Below, one piece after another: positions 15,650 to 24,156 of a stretch of 35,634 nt of DNA. Under the pieces are notes generated by a model that had not been told where the DNA came from, did no database searches, and saw only the letters and a program-made list of their open reading frames with translations. The first letter of the stretch is position 1. Every line of letters begins with the position of its first letter. Both the position numbers and the translations under genes were made by a program. Source of the stretch: Woeseiaceae bacterium (GTDB lineage: Bacteria > Pseudomonadota > Gammaproteobacteria > Steroidobacterales > Woeseiaceae); NCBI GenBank assembly GCA_013043165.1, contig JABDOQ010000016.1, positions 1 to 35,634 of the forward strand. The letters are read 5' to 3'.

Positions 15650-16411
15650 ATGAACAGACAAACACTCCTTATCAGTGACGTCGACTACACGCTCCTTGGC
15701 GATGATGAAAAACTTGCGGAGTTCGCGAATTGGTACGGCCGGAACAAGCCGCATGTTCGGCTGGTCCTGACCTCCGGGCGCTTCCCGGATTCGATAATCG
15801 AATCGGTCGAGACCACACTTCTACCCGAACCCGACGTCGTAGTCGGCGGTGTCGGCTCGGAGATCTGTTTCTTTCCATCACGGGATGTCGTGCCGGGCTG
15901 GCCCGTCTGCCAACTGGAACACTGGGACGGAGATCGCGTGCGGTCAATTCTTGCCGGGTTTGCGCGACTGGAACCCCAGGATGACGAATTTCAGTCCGAC
16001 TACAAGGTCAGCTACTTTCTGCGGGATGCCGATCCCGCCGAACTGGAGCAGATCCGCGCAATGCTCCTCGAGCAATCGATCCGCGCAGAACTCGTTTATA
16101 GCTCACAACGTGACCTTGACGTCCTGCCGCACGGCTGCAACAAGGGCACCGCCGCCGAATACGTGGCGCATTATCTCGGCTTCGAGCCGTGCGACGTGAT
16201 CGTTTGCGGCGACTCCGCAAACGACTTCGCGATGTTCGACTACGGGTTCGCCGGCGTCGTTGTCGGCAATGCACACCCGGAACTCAAGGCACTCGACACC
16301 CCATTGGTCTACCAGTCGCCTCACGAGTGCGCAAAGGGTGTGCTCGATGGCATCGAATACTGGTTGCGGAGGCGTGCTGCTGAAGGGATGCCCGAGTCGA
16401 AAGCATCATGA
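15650..16411 (+). CDS. HAD-family sucrose-phosphate-phosphatase-like enzyme
   Basis: A 253-residue HAD hydrolase of the sucrose-phosphatase type. Motif I is LISDVDYTLLGDD (nucleophile D10, acid D12), motif II T/S in LVLTSGRF (about 41-42), motif III K165 in LPHGCNKGTAAEY, motif IV VCGDSANDFAMF (D188, D192). The ordering and the cap placed between motifs II and III match SPP and the related mannosylfructose-phosphate phosphatase. It would strip the 6-phosphate from sucrose-6-phosphate or mannosylfructose-6-phosphate. The partner synthase is the next gene, 39 bases downstream. The motif I Tyr replaces the more usual Asn (DLDNTL). The SPP-like class is firm; which disaccharide is open. Confidence 0.86.
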   Translation: MNRQTLLISDVDYTLLGDDEKLAEFANWYGRNKPHVRLVLTSGRFPDSIIESVETTLLPEPDVVVGGVGSEICFFPSRDVVPGWPVCQLEHWDGDRVRSILAGFARLEPQDDEFQSDYKVSYFLRDADPAELEQIRAMLLEQSIRAELVYSSQRDLDVLPHGCNKGTAAEYVAHYLGFEPCDVIVCGDSANDFAMFDYGFAGVVVGNAHPELKALDTPLVYQSPHECAKGVLDGIEYWLRRRAAEGMPESKAS

Positions 16412-16450
16412 TGCGCGACGGGTTGTAATGGGCAAATTCGAGTGTAAACG

Positions 16451-18223
16451 ATGTCAGACAGTGAATTGAGTTCTGCAGACATACTTTTCCGGTCCAATGA
16501 TTGCCCGGAGATTGCGCTGGTCACGAATCACGGATACGGCGGATGTGAGATTCCGTTCGGGGGAGCTCCTGATACCGGCGGCCAGAACCTGTATGTGAAC
16601 ACGCTCGCAGGAAAGTTCGAAAAGCTCGGCTACAACGTAACTATTTTTGCCCGTGGTGGCTTCCCGCATTTCGAGAGCGATGAAATGCGGCACGGCGTTG
16701 ACTACATGTCTCCACAGGTCCGATACGTGTATGTTCCTGGCGGCGGCGAGATATTTATTGCAAAGGAAAATATCTCGGTCGCGCTGGATGATCAGCTCAA
16801 CTGGCTTTTCAAATTTTGTCAGTCCGAAGCAGAAACCAGGGGTTGTCAGCCGTGGGAGCTGTACGAATTCATCAACACGCACTATTGGGATGCGGCCGTG
16901 CTTGCTGTCGGCCTCATCGAGCGATGGCGCAACCTGATCGTGGAGCGCTCTCTGACCCGGCTTCTTAGCGGCGTCGTTACGGAAACCACGTTCGAGGCGC
17001 TGCGCGACGGCATCCACTGGCGTGCCCTGGGGGAATCACCGGACTTCTATCTCGGTCGAATGCTGATCTATCACGTTCGTCTTGCCGAACGCTCGATCGA
17101 GCAGCAGGTTCGTGCGGCGGCGAGCCTGTGGTCGTCTGCGCGATCGCTCGATGCGACTGTCGAAAACCGCGTGGTTGATCACGTGATGGAAAATCTGCAG
17201 CGATCTGACGTTCATCTCGATCCCCGATACCGGCAGCTCGTGGCGGCTGCCGCCCTCGGGCGCGAAATCCTGAGCCAGGAACCCGAGGTCGACGCGAATC
17301 TCAAGCACGAGTTGGCACGCAGCGACCGCCACGTATGGACACCCCATTCGCTGGGAGATCTCAAGGATTTTAATTATCGCCACCGCAGCACGGCCGAGCG
17401 GCGAGGCTTGAGATTCTGTGAACGGCGCAATCACGAACGCATGATTTGCCAGCGGACGCATGCTTTCGCAGCGACTTCGGCGAAAATTGCAGAGAGATTG
17501 TGGACCCACTATCACGTTCCGGTCGAGCAAACGTATTATTTTCCCCCGTGCGTGGATCGCGACGTTTTTCGCGCGTATACCGATGAAGAGAAACAGGAAA
17601 CTTTCCGCTGGCTGTCGGAGAAGACCGGCCTGTCAGAGGACGAGCTCGCTACGAAACCCCTGATATTTGAAACGAGCCGCATGGACCGTACGAAGCGCAA
17701 GGACTTGTTGTTGGCGGCCTTTGCCGAGATCGCGGCAACACATCCCAATTGCTACCTGTTAATTGGCGGCGGCCCGGAGAACGACGTCTTCGAGTCGCTG
17801 CAAAAACAACTCGAAATCACTCCTTTGCTGAAAGGCCGAGCATTCTTGCTGACGGCGATTCCTGACGAGTTCATCGGGCCTATGTTCTCGGTAGCGGACA
17901 TTTACGCGTCGGCGTCGGAAATGGAAGGCTTCGGAATGAGCGTGTCGCAGGCCGCGTCGGCGGGTACTCCGGTTGTCAGCACCAACACGATCCCGTTTTC
18001 GATTCACCATGCCGCGAATGAAGCCCTGCTCTTCGACCCGGGTGACATGAGCGGACTTGTGGATGCACTGAACCGGCTGCTGTCGGACCCGGCGGAACGT
18101 GCCAGACGCGGGCAGGAAATCGAAAAGACGCTCGAGGAACTCGATTGGACCACACGTGTCCGCGATTTCCTGGCGTATTTGAATCGCCGCGGTTTTGAAA
18201 TTTCACCGGGCCGCACGGCGTAA
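16451..18223 (+). CDS. GT4 glycosyltransferase, sucrose-/mannosylfructose-phosphate-synthase-like, with large insert
   Basis: A 590-residue retaining GT4 enzyme. The acceptor-side Rossmann domain has GAPDTGGQNLYVNTLA (38-53), the hallmark of SPS-type synthases, and FINTHYWDAAV (140-150). The acceptor His is in HVWTPHSLGDLK (H299), the phosphate-contacting Arg/Lys in SRMDRTKRKD (R410, K415/K417), and the donor motif is E492 GFGMSVS Q500, in which the second Glu of the usual E-x7-E is Gln. Residues about 155-292 form an extra, mainly helical segment between two elements that are adjacent in the normal enzymes (about 450 residues). It should join an NDP-sugar (UDP-glucose, or GDP-mannose given manC nearby) to fructose-6-phosphate, upstream of the HAD phosphatase. 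Confidence 0.83.
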   Translation: MSDSELSSADILFRSNDCPEIALVTNHGYGGCEIPFGGAPDTGGQNLYVNTLAGKFEKLGYNVTIFARGGFPHFESDEMRHGVDYMSPQVRYVYVPGGGEIFIAKENISVALDDQLNWLFKFCQSEAETRGCQPWELYEFINTHYWDAAVLAVGLIERWRNLIVERSLTRLLSGVVTETTFEALRDGIHWRALGESPDFYLGRMLIYHVRLAERSIEQQVRAAASLWSSARSLDATVENRVVDHVMENLQRSDVHLDPRYRQLVAAAALGREILSQEPEVDANLKHELARSDRHVWTPHSLGDLKDFNYRHRSTAERRGLRFCERRNHERMICQRTHAFAATSAKIAERLWTHYHVPVEQTYYFPPCVDRDVFRAYTDEEKQETFRWLSEKTGLSEDELATKPLIFETSRMDRTKRKDLLLAAFAEIAATHPNCYLLIGGGPENDVFESLQKQLEITPLLKGRAFLLTAIPDEFIGPMFSVADIYASASEMEGFGMSVSQAASAGTPVVSTNTIPFSIHHAANEALLFDPGDMSGLVDALNRLLSDPAERARRGQEIEKTLEELDWTTRVRDFLAYLNRRGFEISPGRTA

Positions 18224-18296
18224 GTAATACGCCCGGCACGATTCGAGCTCGCGACTATGCGCGTTCAGCCAAAGGTCTCTGCCTGTGTGCCAATAG

Positions 18297-18938
18297 TCAA
18301 CGCTCGATGGAGTAGACTGCTCCAGAGTTTCTTAATTGTTGCAAATCAGCTAACTCGAAAAGGAGGGTTTCGGAACCATAATAGGTATCGGTAGACGCCT
18401 TGCCTTGACGAATGTCTTTCTTGACGGCGGATGCTTTATTGTAAGCCATATTGCCAACCTGCATTTCTATTCCGGTTGATGACACGTCTGTAATGCGCAT
18501 AAGGCCGTACGGATACTCGGCATCGACCTCTTCAAACATTTCTGTGAGATTCACTACGTAGTAGTCATTGACCGCCGGCTCGGCGACATAGGTGGCTTCG
18601 CGCGCATCGTCTTGTTGTACCGCATACATCCCCATCATTATGAGAACACCGATTATGATCAAACCGGAGAACATTGGTAGCGTATTCCCTGTAGTGAATA
18701 CGCCAGACTTGATTTGATCAGCGAGGTGCGATGGCAATTCATCACCAACGAGGGTGCGTTTGCAGTGCATACACTCGATACCGGCTTTTCTTGACGTTAG
18801 AAATGTCGGAATCCAGTAAAGATGGAAGTAATTCAATATGCCGAATGACGCGTGCTGGCTATTCTGGCAGCTCTCACATTGAACGCCCTGCACCACCTCT
18901 CCGGCGACGACCTTTCCCTTTGATCCGAAGAAAATCAT
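18297..18938 (-). CDS. Zinc-ribbon membrane protein of unknown function
   Basis: A 213-residue protein. Two CxxC pairs, C21/C24 (VQCESCQNS) and C56/C59 (IECMHCKRT), make an N-terminal zinc ribbon that includes the phrase FHLYWIPTF, seen in zinc-ribbon_15-type proteins. One membrane helix follows at about 88-106, and the last 100 residues form a soluble domain of unknown type. The ATG has an excellent GGAGGT ribosome-binding site. It is convergent with the GT4 gene. No partner gene is obvious. Function unknown. Confidence 0.72.
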   Translation of the reverse strand: MIFFGSKGKVVAGEVVQGVQCESCQNSQHASFGILNYFHLYWIPTFLTSRKAGIECMHCKRTLVGDELPSHLADQIKSGVFTTGNTLPMFSGLIIIGVLIMMGMYAVQQDDAREATYVAEPAVNDYYVVNLTEMFEEVDAEYPYGLMRITDVSSTGIEMQVGNMAYNKASAVKKDIRQGKASTDTYYGSETLLFELADLQQLRNSGAVYSIER

Positions 18939-19112
18939 GAGATACCTCCATAACCTGTATGCATGCCTGGCAAGATTAGAAAGTTACAAAGGAAATTTCA
19001 CGTGGAAACCCGGTGCGCTGTGACGTAGGTCTCACTTCTTACACAAAAAAGGAGACGGCCTGCACGTAGGGTACTTCGAATCGAAGGTGGCCAGCCAAAC
19101 TAACGCCGGTTA

Positions 19113-19871
19113 TTAAGGAACATCGATTTGCTTCGACTCCTTTCGCTGCCGCGCGCGTCGAGCAATCATATTAAGACCTTCGACAAATGCTGAAAATGCC
19201 ATCGCCGCGTACACATACCCTTTAGCAACAGGCGCGCCGAAACCGTCAGCGATAAGTGTCGTACCAATTAATAACAAGAAAGCAAGTGCCAGCATCAGGA
19301 CGGTCGGGTTAGCGTGAACAAAATCTGCTAACGGGTCTGCGGCCAGCAGCATGGTCATTACCGCGATAACGACGGCGACTACCATTATCGGAATGTGAGA
19401 GGTCATGCCAACGGCCGTAATGATGCTGTCAAGCGAGAATACCAAATCGAGAACGAGGATTTGTCCGATAACGGCACCCACGCTGGTTGCGACCACGGCC
19501 GGGTTCAGGCGGTCCGGGCCGGAAGCAGGGTCAACCGAGTGATGGATTTCTGTGGTCGCCTTCCAGACCAAAAACAATCCACCCGCGATCAGAATCAAAT
19601 CTCGCCACGAAAACGACTGCCCCAAGAACTCAAATACCGGCGTCGTGAGTTTGACGATGATCGCTATTGTCGCCAGCAATCCAAGCCGCAGGACAAGGGC
19701 GGCTGCAATGCCTATTCGACGCGCTCTTCGGCGCGATTGCTCTGGCAACTTGTTGGACAGCACCGAGATGAAAATCAGATTATCGATTCCGAGCACGACC
19801 TCCATAATCGTGAGCGTGGCCAGTGCAACCCACGCAGCCGGGTCGGTCAAGAGAGTGATTATGTAGTCCAT
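19113..19871 (-). CDS. TerC/Alx-family integral membrane protein
   Basis: A 252-residue protein with about seven or eight membrane segments. ATG at 19871 is preferred because GCAGGA lies 5 bases upstream; the frame runs to 19901. The two family repeats each carry acidic residues inside membrane helices: [20 protein letters not shown] near the N-terminus and [18 protein letters not shown] in the middle. TerC-family members export Mn2+ or other cations and appear in tellurite or pH-stress loci. A cytosolic basic tail ([10 protein letters not shown]) ends the protein. It stands alone, and no riboswitch-like leader was recognised upstream. Confidence 0.9.
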   Translation of the reverse strand: MDYIITLLTDPAAWVALATLTIMEVVLGIDNLIFISVLSNKLPEQSRRRARRIGIAAALVLRLGLLATIAIIVKLTTPVFEFLGQSFSWRDLILIAGGLFLVWKATTEIHHSVDPASGPDRLNPAVVATSVGAVIGQILVLDLVFSLDSIITAVGMTSHIPIMVVAVVIAVMTMLLAADPLADFVHANPTVLMLALAFLLLIGTTLIADGFGAPVAKGYVYAAMAFSAFVEGLNMIARRARQRKESKQIDVP

Positions 19872-19973
19872 TGACATCCTGCAATCATTACTAACCGCCA
19901 AAATACTACGCGATTGGCTCTTTATTCACGTCAATATATGGCTGTTGTGGTCACCCGCCGACCGTCCGGAACC

Positions 19974-20075
19974 GGTCATCAGCGGCCCTTCAGACCCAGT
20001 TTAGTCCAATGGCCGCTTTTGGGCTGACGAGTCGATCAATAGTCGAGCGGCGGCCTGGGGTCATTAGTGGCCCTT
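19974..20075 (+). repeat. Two degenerate direct repeats in intergenic DNA
   Basis: GGTCATCAGCGGCCCTT (19974-19990) and GGTCATTAGTGGCCCTT (20059-20075) match at 15 of 17 bases. Between them is another TGGCCGCTTTTGGG segment. The 265-base gap between the TerC and DUF971 genes (19872-20136) holds these and no frame I can support; it resembles decayed dispersed-repeat DNA. Confidence 0.5.
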
Positions 20076-20136
20076 TTTGGTGATATGGGCTTAAACCCGC
20101 TTTCAAGCGTAAACCGGCCATTCCCCTGTCTAAATT

Positions 20137-20505
20137 CTAGTTGTCTGTGGGTCCACGACGATCATACCCTGCCGCTTTGAGTCGACCGAGATAAGTGCGC
20201 CAATTTTCATCCTGTTGCGCGCCTAGTTCGTACAAATATTCCCAGGTATACAGGCCGGTATCATGGCCGTCATCAAAAACGAAGCGCAACGCGTAATACC
20301 CGATTGGTTCAATTGACGTTACGCGAACACCCTCCTTTCCGGTTTGTAGTACCTCCTGGCCGGGTGTGTGCCCTCGTACTTCGGCAGACGGTGAATAGAC
20401 ACGAAGGTACTCGAACGGCAGGTCAAAGGATGTCCCGTCCTCATATTCCAGGGTGACTTGGCACGATGCTTTTCGAAGTCTTATGGTGACGGGGATGTCG
20501 CTCAT
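20137..20505 (-). CDS. DUF971-domain protein
   Basis: A 122-residue protein from the ATG at 20505 (frame open to 20559). The whole length is the DUF971 domain, also found at the N-terminus of gamma-butyrobetaine hydroxylases: LEYEDGTSFDLPFEYLRVYSPSAEVRGH and YYALRFVFDDGHDTGLYTWEYLYELG are the characteristic blocks. Stand-alone versions are often found near Fe-S or Mrp-like proteins, but there is no such neighbour here. Function not established. The start is uncertain since no strong ribosome-binding site precedes any of the ATGs. Confidence 0.85.
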   Translation of the reverse strand: MSDIPVTIRLRKASCQVTLEYEDGTSFDLPFEYLRVYSPSAEVRGHTPGQEVLQTGKEGVRVTSIEPIGYYALRFVFDDGHDTGLYTWEYLYELGAQQDENWRTYLGRLKAAGYDRRGPTDN

Positions 20506-20612
20506 CGTAGTGCTCGCTGTTCTTCTCTTAGGTCCCGAGGTCATTCCTGTCGCGTGCAAAGCGGACGTTCGATTTGATCAAGAATTCATCAACCAATTGC
20601 GGTTCTCAATTA

Positions 20613-20840
20613 TCACCATATCCCTGGAACAAACTTGTACCGCACACGGGATGCGTAGGCTTGATAACCCGGTAATTCATCAATCAGGGTTCTATCTTCC
20701 AAGATTGTACGTACGACCGCAATGATCAGGGCTGTTACGGCCGGAATCATGGCCCACCATGAATCCAGAAACAGGGCAATGCATATTAATGGGGTCAGAG
20801 TTATTTTCGTGACACTTTGCATATTCAATAGACCTGACAC
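20613..20840 (-). pseudogene. Isoprenylcysteine-methyltransferase-like fragment, 5' end lost
   Basis: The last 55 or so residues of this 75-codon frame (LDSWWAMIPAV...RTILEDRTLIDELPGYQAYASRVRYKFVPGIW) match the C-terminal end of the ICMT/PEMT-type membrane methyltransferase family, where full proteins are about 150-220 residues. The catalytic N-terminal part is missing. The frame's first 20 or so codons are translated from a REP-like inverted pair at 20791-20844, and the SRPBCC gene begins 18 bases beyond. The gene was therefore truncated at or by that element. It is unlikely to be functional. Confidence 0.75.
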
Positions 20841-20844
20841 TTTT
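20791..20844. repeat. REP-like inverted pair at the broken end of the ICMT fragment
   Basis: On the plus strand, 20791-20811 reads GGGGTCAGAGTTATTTTCGT followed by G. On the minus strand, 20844-20827 reads AAAAGTGTCAGGTCTATT. The 14-base core GTGTCAGGTCTATT recurs exactly at 29435-29448, and the TTATTTTCGTG tail matches the end of that same unit. Head-to-head GGGGTC/GTGTCAGG units are typical of REP/BIME elements tied to RAYT transposases. No transposase gene lies in the window. Confidence 0.6.
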
Positions 20845-20857
20845 ATTTCTTATTGCT

Positions 20858-21358
20858 TCATGGATCGTCGACCAACAGGCGCCGGATGGCGCTCGCGCGA
20901 TAGCGAAAGATGCGATCCAGCTGTCGTCGGACCAGCGGCAGCGCGAGATTCCCGGCGGGCAGGAAGGGCAAACGATACTCCACGCGGTCCGTCATGCGCG
21001 TACCGTTATCGCACGCGACAAATGTGTGCCGATGCATCCAGCTGCCGTACGGCCCGCGGATCTGTTCATCGATAAACTGATCGTTGGCCTGCCACTCAGT
21101 AATCCGGGTGCGCCAGTGAAAGGGTACTCCGAAGAGCCGCAGACGATAGTCGATGATCGTGCCCTCTTTGATTACGATTGGAGTCGGCGTCAGTACCTGA
21201 AAAGCAAGCTCGGGCGGCGTGATGCGTTCAAGATTCTCAGCGTTGGCGAAAAACGTAAACACCTCGTCAACTGGCAGCGGCAGTGTCGTCGTGGTCTCCA
21301 GAAACCGATAACCGTTCTGCATGGTGCCATGCCGCATGTTCGTTTTATCGTTGCGCAT
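20858..21358 (-). CDS. SRPBCC-fold ligand-binding protein
   Basis: A 166-residue protein from the first ATG; starts at residues 8 or 13 (21337, 21322) are equally plausible since none has a clear ribosome-binding site. The sequence LPLPVDEVFTFFANAENLERITPPELAFQVLTP followed by IIDYRLRLFGVPFHWRTRITEWQ and FIDEQIRGPYGSWMHRHTFVA is the standard START/SRPBCC (cyclase/dehydrase) pattern, in which a beta-sheet wraps a long C-terminal helix around a hydrophobic pocket. Ligand unknown. Such genes often sit with nucleoside-diphosphate-sugar epimerases, but here the neighbours are a pseudogene and repeats. Confidence 0.82.
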   Translation of the reverse strand: MRNDKTNMRHGTMQNGYRFLETTTTLPLPVDEVFTFFANAENLERITPPELAFQVLTPTPIVIKEGTIIDYRLRLFGVPFHWRTRITEWQANDQFIDEQIRGPYGSWMHRHTFVACDNGTRMTDRVEYRLPFLPAGNLALPLVRRQLDRIFRYRASAIRRLLVDDP

Positions 21359-21421
21359 TTCGTTTAATTTGGCGATTCGGCAATAATAAAAAGGCTAATC
21401 GAATGGCAAGATCGCCAGCGA

Positions 21422-21612
21422 TGTCGTTGCCTCACGACTCGATTGGCTCGCCTGATCTTTACAGGCGTATCATTTAGCCGATGGCGGAACCTGAATAACA
21501 AAAAAGATGGGTTCATCACATGCGCAATAAACTATTGGACGTAAAGGCGCAAATGATGAATTTGGCAGAGTATCCCGTGTTAACCGATGCCCGGATGCGC
21601 GCGAATTTTTGA
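21422..21612 (+). pseudogene. Internally deleted copy of the small lipoprotein locus at 34.7-35.1 kb
   Basis: The segment matches 34673-35150: promoter region, leader and gene ends align closely, but 279 bases (93 codons; 34788-35066 of the intact copy) are absent at a clean junction after CTATTG. The remaining frame 21520-21612 is still open and would give a 30-residue peptide starting MRNKLLDVKAQMMNLAEYP; signal peptide core, lipobox and helical body are gone, and the C-terminus ends ANF rather than MGNMR. The ribosome-binding site is degraded (GATGGG versus AAGGAG). It fills most of the 371-base gap between the SRPBCC and Lon-like genes; the rest of that gap shows nothing else. Confidence 0.85.
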
Positions 21613-21729
21613 ATTATTAACAAGTAAATCACAACTCGTGGCAAGGCGAAATTCGGGTTACCCCTACTGACATTTCGCTATCCAATCGTGATTCTCTGGT
21701 TACCCCAGTCAGCGGTTGGGAGAACAGCT

Positions 21730-24156
21730 GTGGCCGGCGCCTTGAAGCAGACCGGTATTCAACCTGTCCCCGTGAGCGCGCTTCGCAGAGTCTGCCCACC
21801 CCTTTCGATCGGGTCGGCGTCAGGCAAAAAAGCGCCGGCGATGTCCGCGTACCTCGGCCAGGAACGCGCTATCAATGCCATTCGCTTCGGCATCCAGATG
21901 GAGCACGACGGTTACAACGTCTTCGTGCTGGGGCCGCTGGGTAGCGCCCGACATCGCTTGGTAGAGGAACTGGCGAAAGAACCGGCTCGTGCGAAGGGAG
22001 CGCCGGATGACTGGTGCTACATCAACAACTTCTCAAATCCCGAACGGCCACGCGCACTACGATTACCGGCGGGCAAAGGCGCTGAATTTCGCGACAACAT
22101 GCAGTCGCTAATCGAAGAGATACGCCTCGCTATCCCGGCCGCCTTCGAAAACGACGACTACAGAAACCAACTAAAGGCCCTGGAAGCCGAGACGCAGAAA
22201 GAAGTCGACGGATTGTGGCGCAGCCTGGACGAGCAGGCGGCGAAGGAAGGAATTGCGTTACTGCAGACACCCACCGGTTACGTGCTGGCGCCGGTCAGCG
22301 ATGACAAAGTGATCGACGATAAGGAATTCAATAAACTACCGGACGAAAGACGCAAGGAGATCAAGGAATCCATTCAGCGCCTGAGTGGGGAACTCAAAAC
22401 CCGAATTGAGACCATGCCGAAGCTACAAAAGCGCCATCGTGAGCGAGTCCGTGCACTGGACCGGGACGTTACAGCGCACGCAGTTAGCGTATTGCTGGAA
22501 GACCTCAAACAGACGTATCAGGCGCTACCGGCCGTGCTTGGCTACCTGCAGGAAGTGCAGCGGGACATAATCGAGAATGCACAGGAGTTTCGCCGCACCG
22601 AAGAGCCGGCGTTACCGTTTCTCTCGCGCGATGCGACGGCACTTTTCGCATCGTATGAAGTTAATCTGGTCGTAAGCAACGAGTCCGATGCGGCGGCGCC
22701 CATTGTCTATGAGCCGAATCCCAGCTATCCGAACCTGGTTGGCAAGGTTGAGCACCGAGCCGAAATGGGTGCGCTGTTGACGGACTTCCGACTCGTGCGC
22801 GCCGGGGCGTTGCTGCAGGCCAACGGCGGTTACCTGGTATTGGACGTTCATCGTGTACTGGGCCGACCGTTCGTATGGGAGGCACTGAAGCAAGCGCTTC
22901 TCACGAAGCAGGTACGCATCGAGTCGCCGGCGGAAACACTGGGATTTGCCAGCACGACGACGTTGAAGCCGGAACCTATTCCTCTTGACCTCAAGATACT
23001 GTTGATCGGGGAACGCTGGCTCTACTACTTATTGTGTGTCTATGACAATGAGTTCGGCAGTCTCTTCAAAGTTGCGGCTGACTTCGACGATGACGTCGAA
23101 CGTTCAACTGACAACGTTGAGGCATATGCCCGACTCATCACCGAGCGTGTTCGGGAAAACGGACTACTTCCACTTGGTGCCGCTGCAATCGCACGAGTCA
23201 TCGAACAACGAGCGCGTTACGCCGACGACAGCGAGCGTCTTTCGATGCATATGCATTCACTCGATGACCTGCTGAAACAAGCCGACTACTGGGCCAGGCA
23301 ACGCGGTGCCGATGAGGTGGCGATTGAAGACGTTATCGAGGCTGTTCGACAGCAGGACGATCGACAAGACCGATTCCAGAAAAAGATCGTCGATGCCATC
23401 AAGAGAGACACGCTGCTCATCGATACATCCGGCGAATGCGTCGGACAAGTGAACGGCCTGTCCGTGACAGATCTCGGCGAGTACCGGTTCGGTCACCCTG
23501 TCAGAATTACCGCGACGACCCGGGTTGGCAAAGGCGATGTCGTCGACATCGAACGCGAAGTAAATCTCGGTGGGGCGATTCATTCGAAAGGCGTGATGAT
23601 ATTGTCCTCGGCGCTGGCCGCACGTTACGCGCCCGACGTACCGTTGTCGCTGCACGGTAGCGTGGTGTTCGAGCAATCCTACGGCGGTGTCGAGGGCGAC
23701 AGCGCGTCGGTTGCCGAGCTATGCGCACTGTTATCTTCTATTTCAGGTGTACCGATTCGGCAGAATTTCGCGGTTACCGGCTCAGTCAATCAACTCGGCC
23801 GCGTGCAGGTGGTTGGTGGAACTAATGAGAAGATCGAAGGCTTTTTCGCGATCTGTAAAGAACGCGGACTTGACGGGTCGCATGCGGTCATCATACCGCG
23901 TGACAACATCAAACACCTGATGCTGGCGGAGGAAGTCATCGAAGCCGTTCGAAAAAACCTGTTCAGCGTTTATGCAGTTCAAACCATCGATGAAGCCGTT
24001 GCCGTATTAACAGGCATGGCCGCAGGGGAGCGCAACAAAGACGGCGAATTTCCACCGGATACGCTCAATCGACTGGTAGAAGACAGATTGATCCAGTTCG
24101 CAAGCAGACGGCAACAGTTTTCCGAAGGCGCTGGTGATGATAAAGAACACAAGTAA
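21730..24156 (+). CDS. Lon-related AAA ATPase/serine-lysine protease (YcbZ/LonB-like)
   Basis: An 808-residue protein from a GTG at 21730 (GGGAG about 8 bases upstream); the frame is open from 21688. The N-terminal part shows the family phrase YLGQERAINAIRFGIQMEHDGYNVFVLGP, then a long coiled region, an AAA-like core (LLQANGGYLVLDVHRVL...), and the Lon proteolytic domain at the C-terminus. The catalytic dyad is S658 in EGDSASVAEL and K701 in TNEKIEGFF, 43 residues apart as in E. coli Lon (679/722). The P-loop reads GPLGSARH (68-75) without the usual GK, so ATP binding at this loop may be altered. It begins a plus-strand run with a UspA-like and an HhH gene. Likely role: protein quality control. 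Confidence 0.85.
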   Translation: MAGALKQTGIQPVPVSALRRVCPPLSIGSASGKKAPAMSAYLGQERAINAIRFGIQMEHDGYNVFVLGPLGSARHRLVEELAKEPARAKGAPDDWCYINNFSNPERPRALRLPAGKGAEFRDNMQSLIEEIRLAIPAAFENDDYRNQLKALEAETQKEVDGLWRSLDEQAAKEGIALLQTPTGYVLAPVSDDKVIDDKEFNKLPDERRKEIKESIQRLSGELKTRIETMPKLQKRHRERVRALDRDVTAHAVSVLLEDLKQTYQALPAVLGYLQEVQRDIIENAQEFRRTEEPALPFLSRDATALFASYEVNLVVSNESDAAAPIVYEPNPSYPNLVGKVEHRAEMGALLTDFRLVRAGALLQANGGYLVLDVHRVLGRPFVWEALKQALLTKQVRIESPAETLGFASTTTLKPEPIPLDLKILLIGERWLYYLLCVYDNEFGSLFKVAADFDDDVERSTDNVEAYARLITERVRENGLLPLGAAAIARVIEQRARYADDSERLSMHMHSLDDLLKQADYWARQRGADEVAIEDVIEAVRQQDDRQDRFQKKIVDAIKRDTLLIDTSGECVGQVNGLSVTDLGEYRFGHPVRITATTRVGKGDVVDIEREVNLGGAIHSKGVMILSSALAARYAPDVPLSLHGSVVFEQSYGGVEGDSASVAELCALLSSISGVPIRQNFAVTGSVNQLGRVQVVGGTNEKIEGFFAICKERGLDGSHAVIIPRDNIKHLMLAEEVIEAVRKNLFSVYAVQTIDEAVAVLTGMAAGERNKDGEFPPDTLNRLVEDRLIQFASRRQQFSEGAGDDKEHK

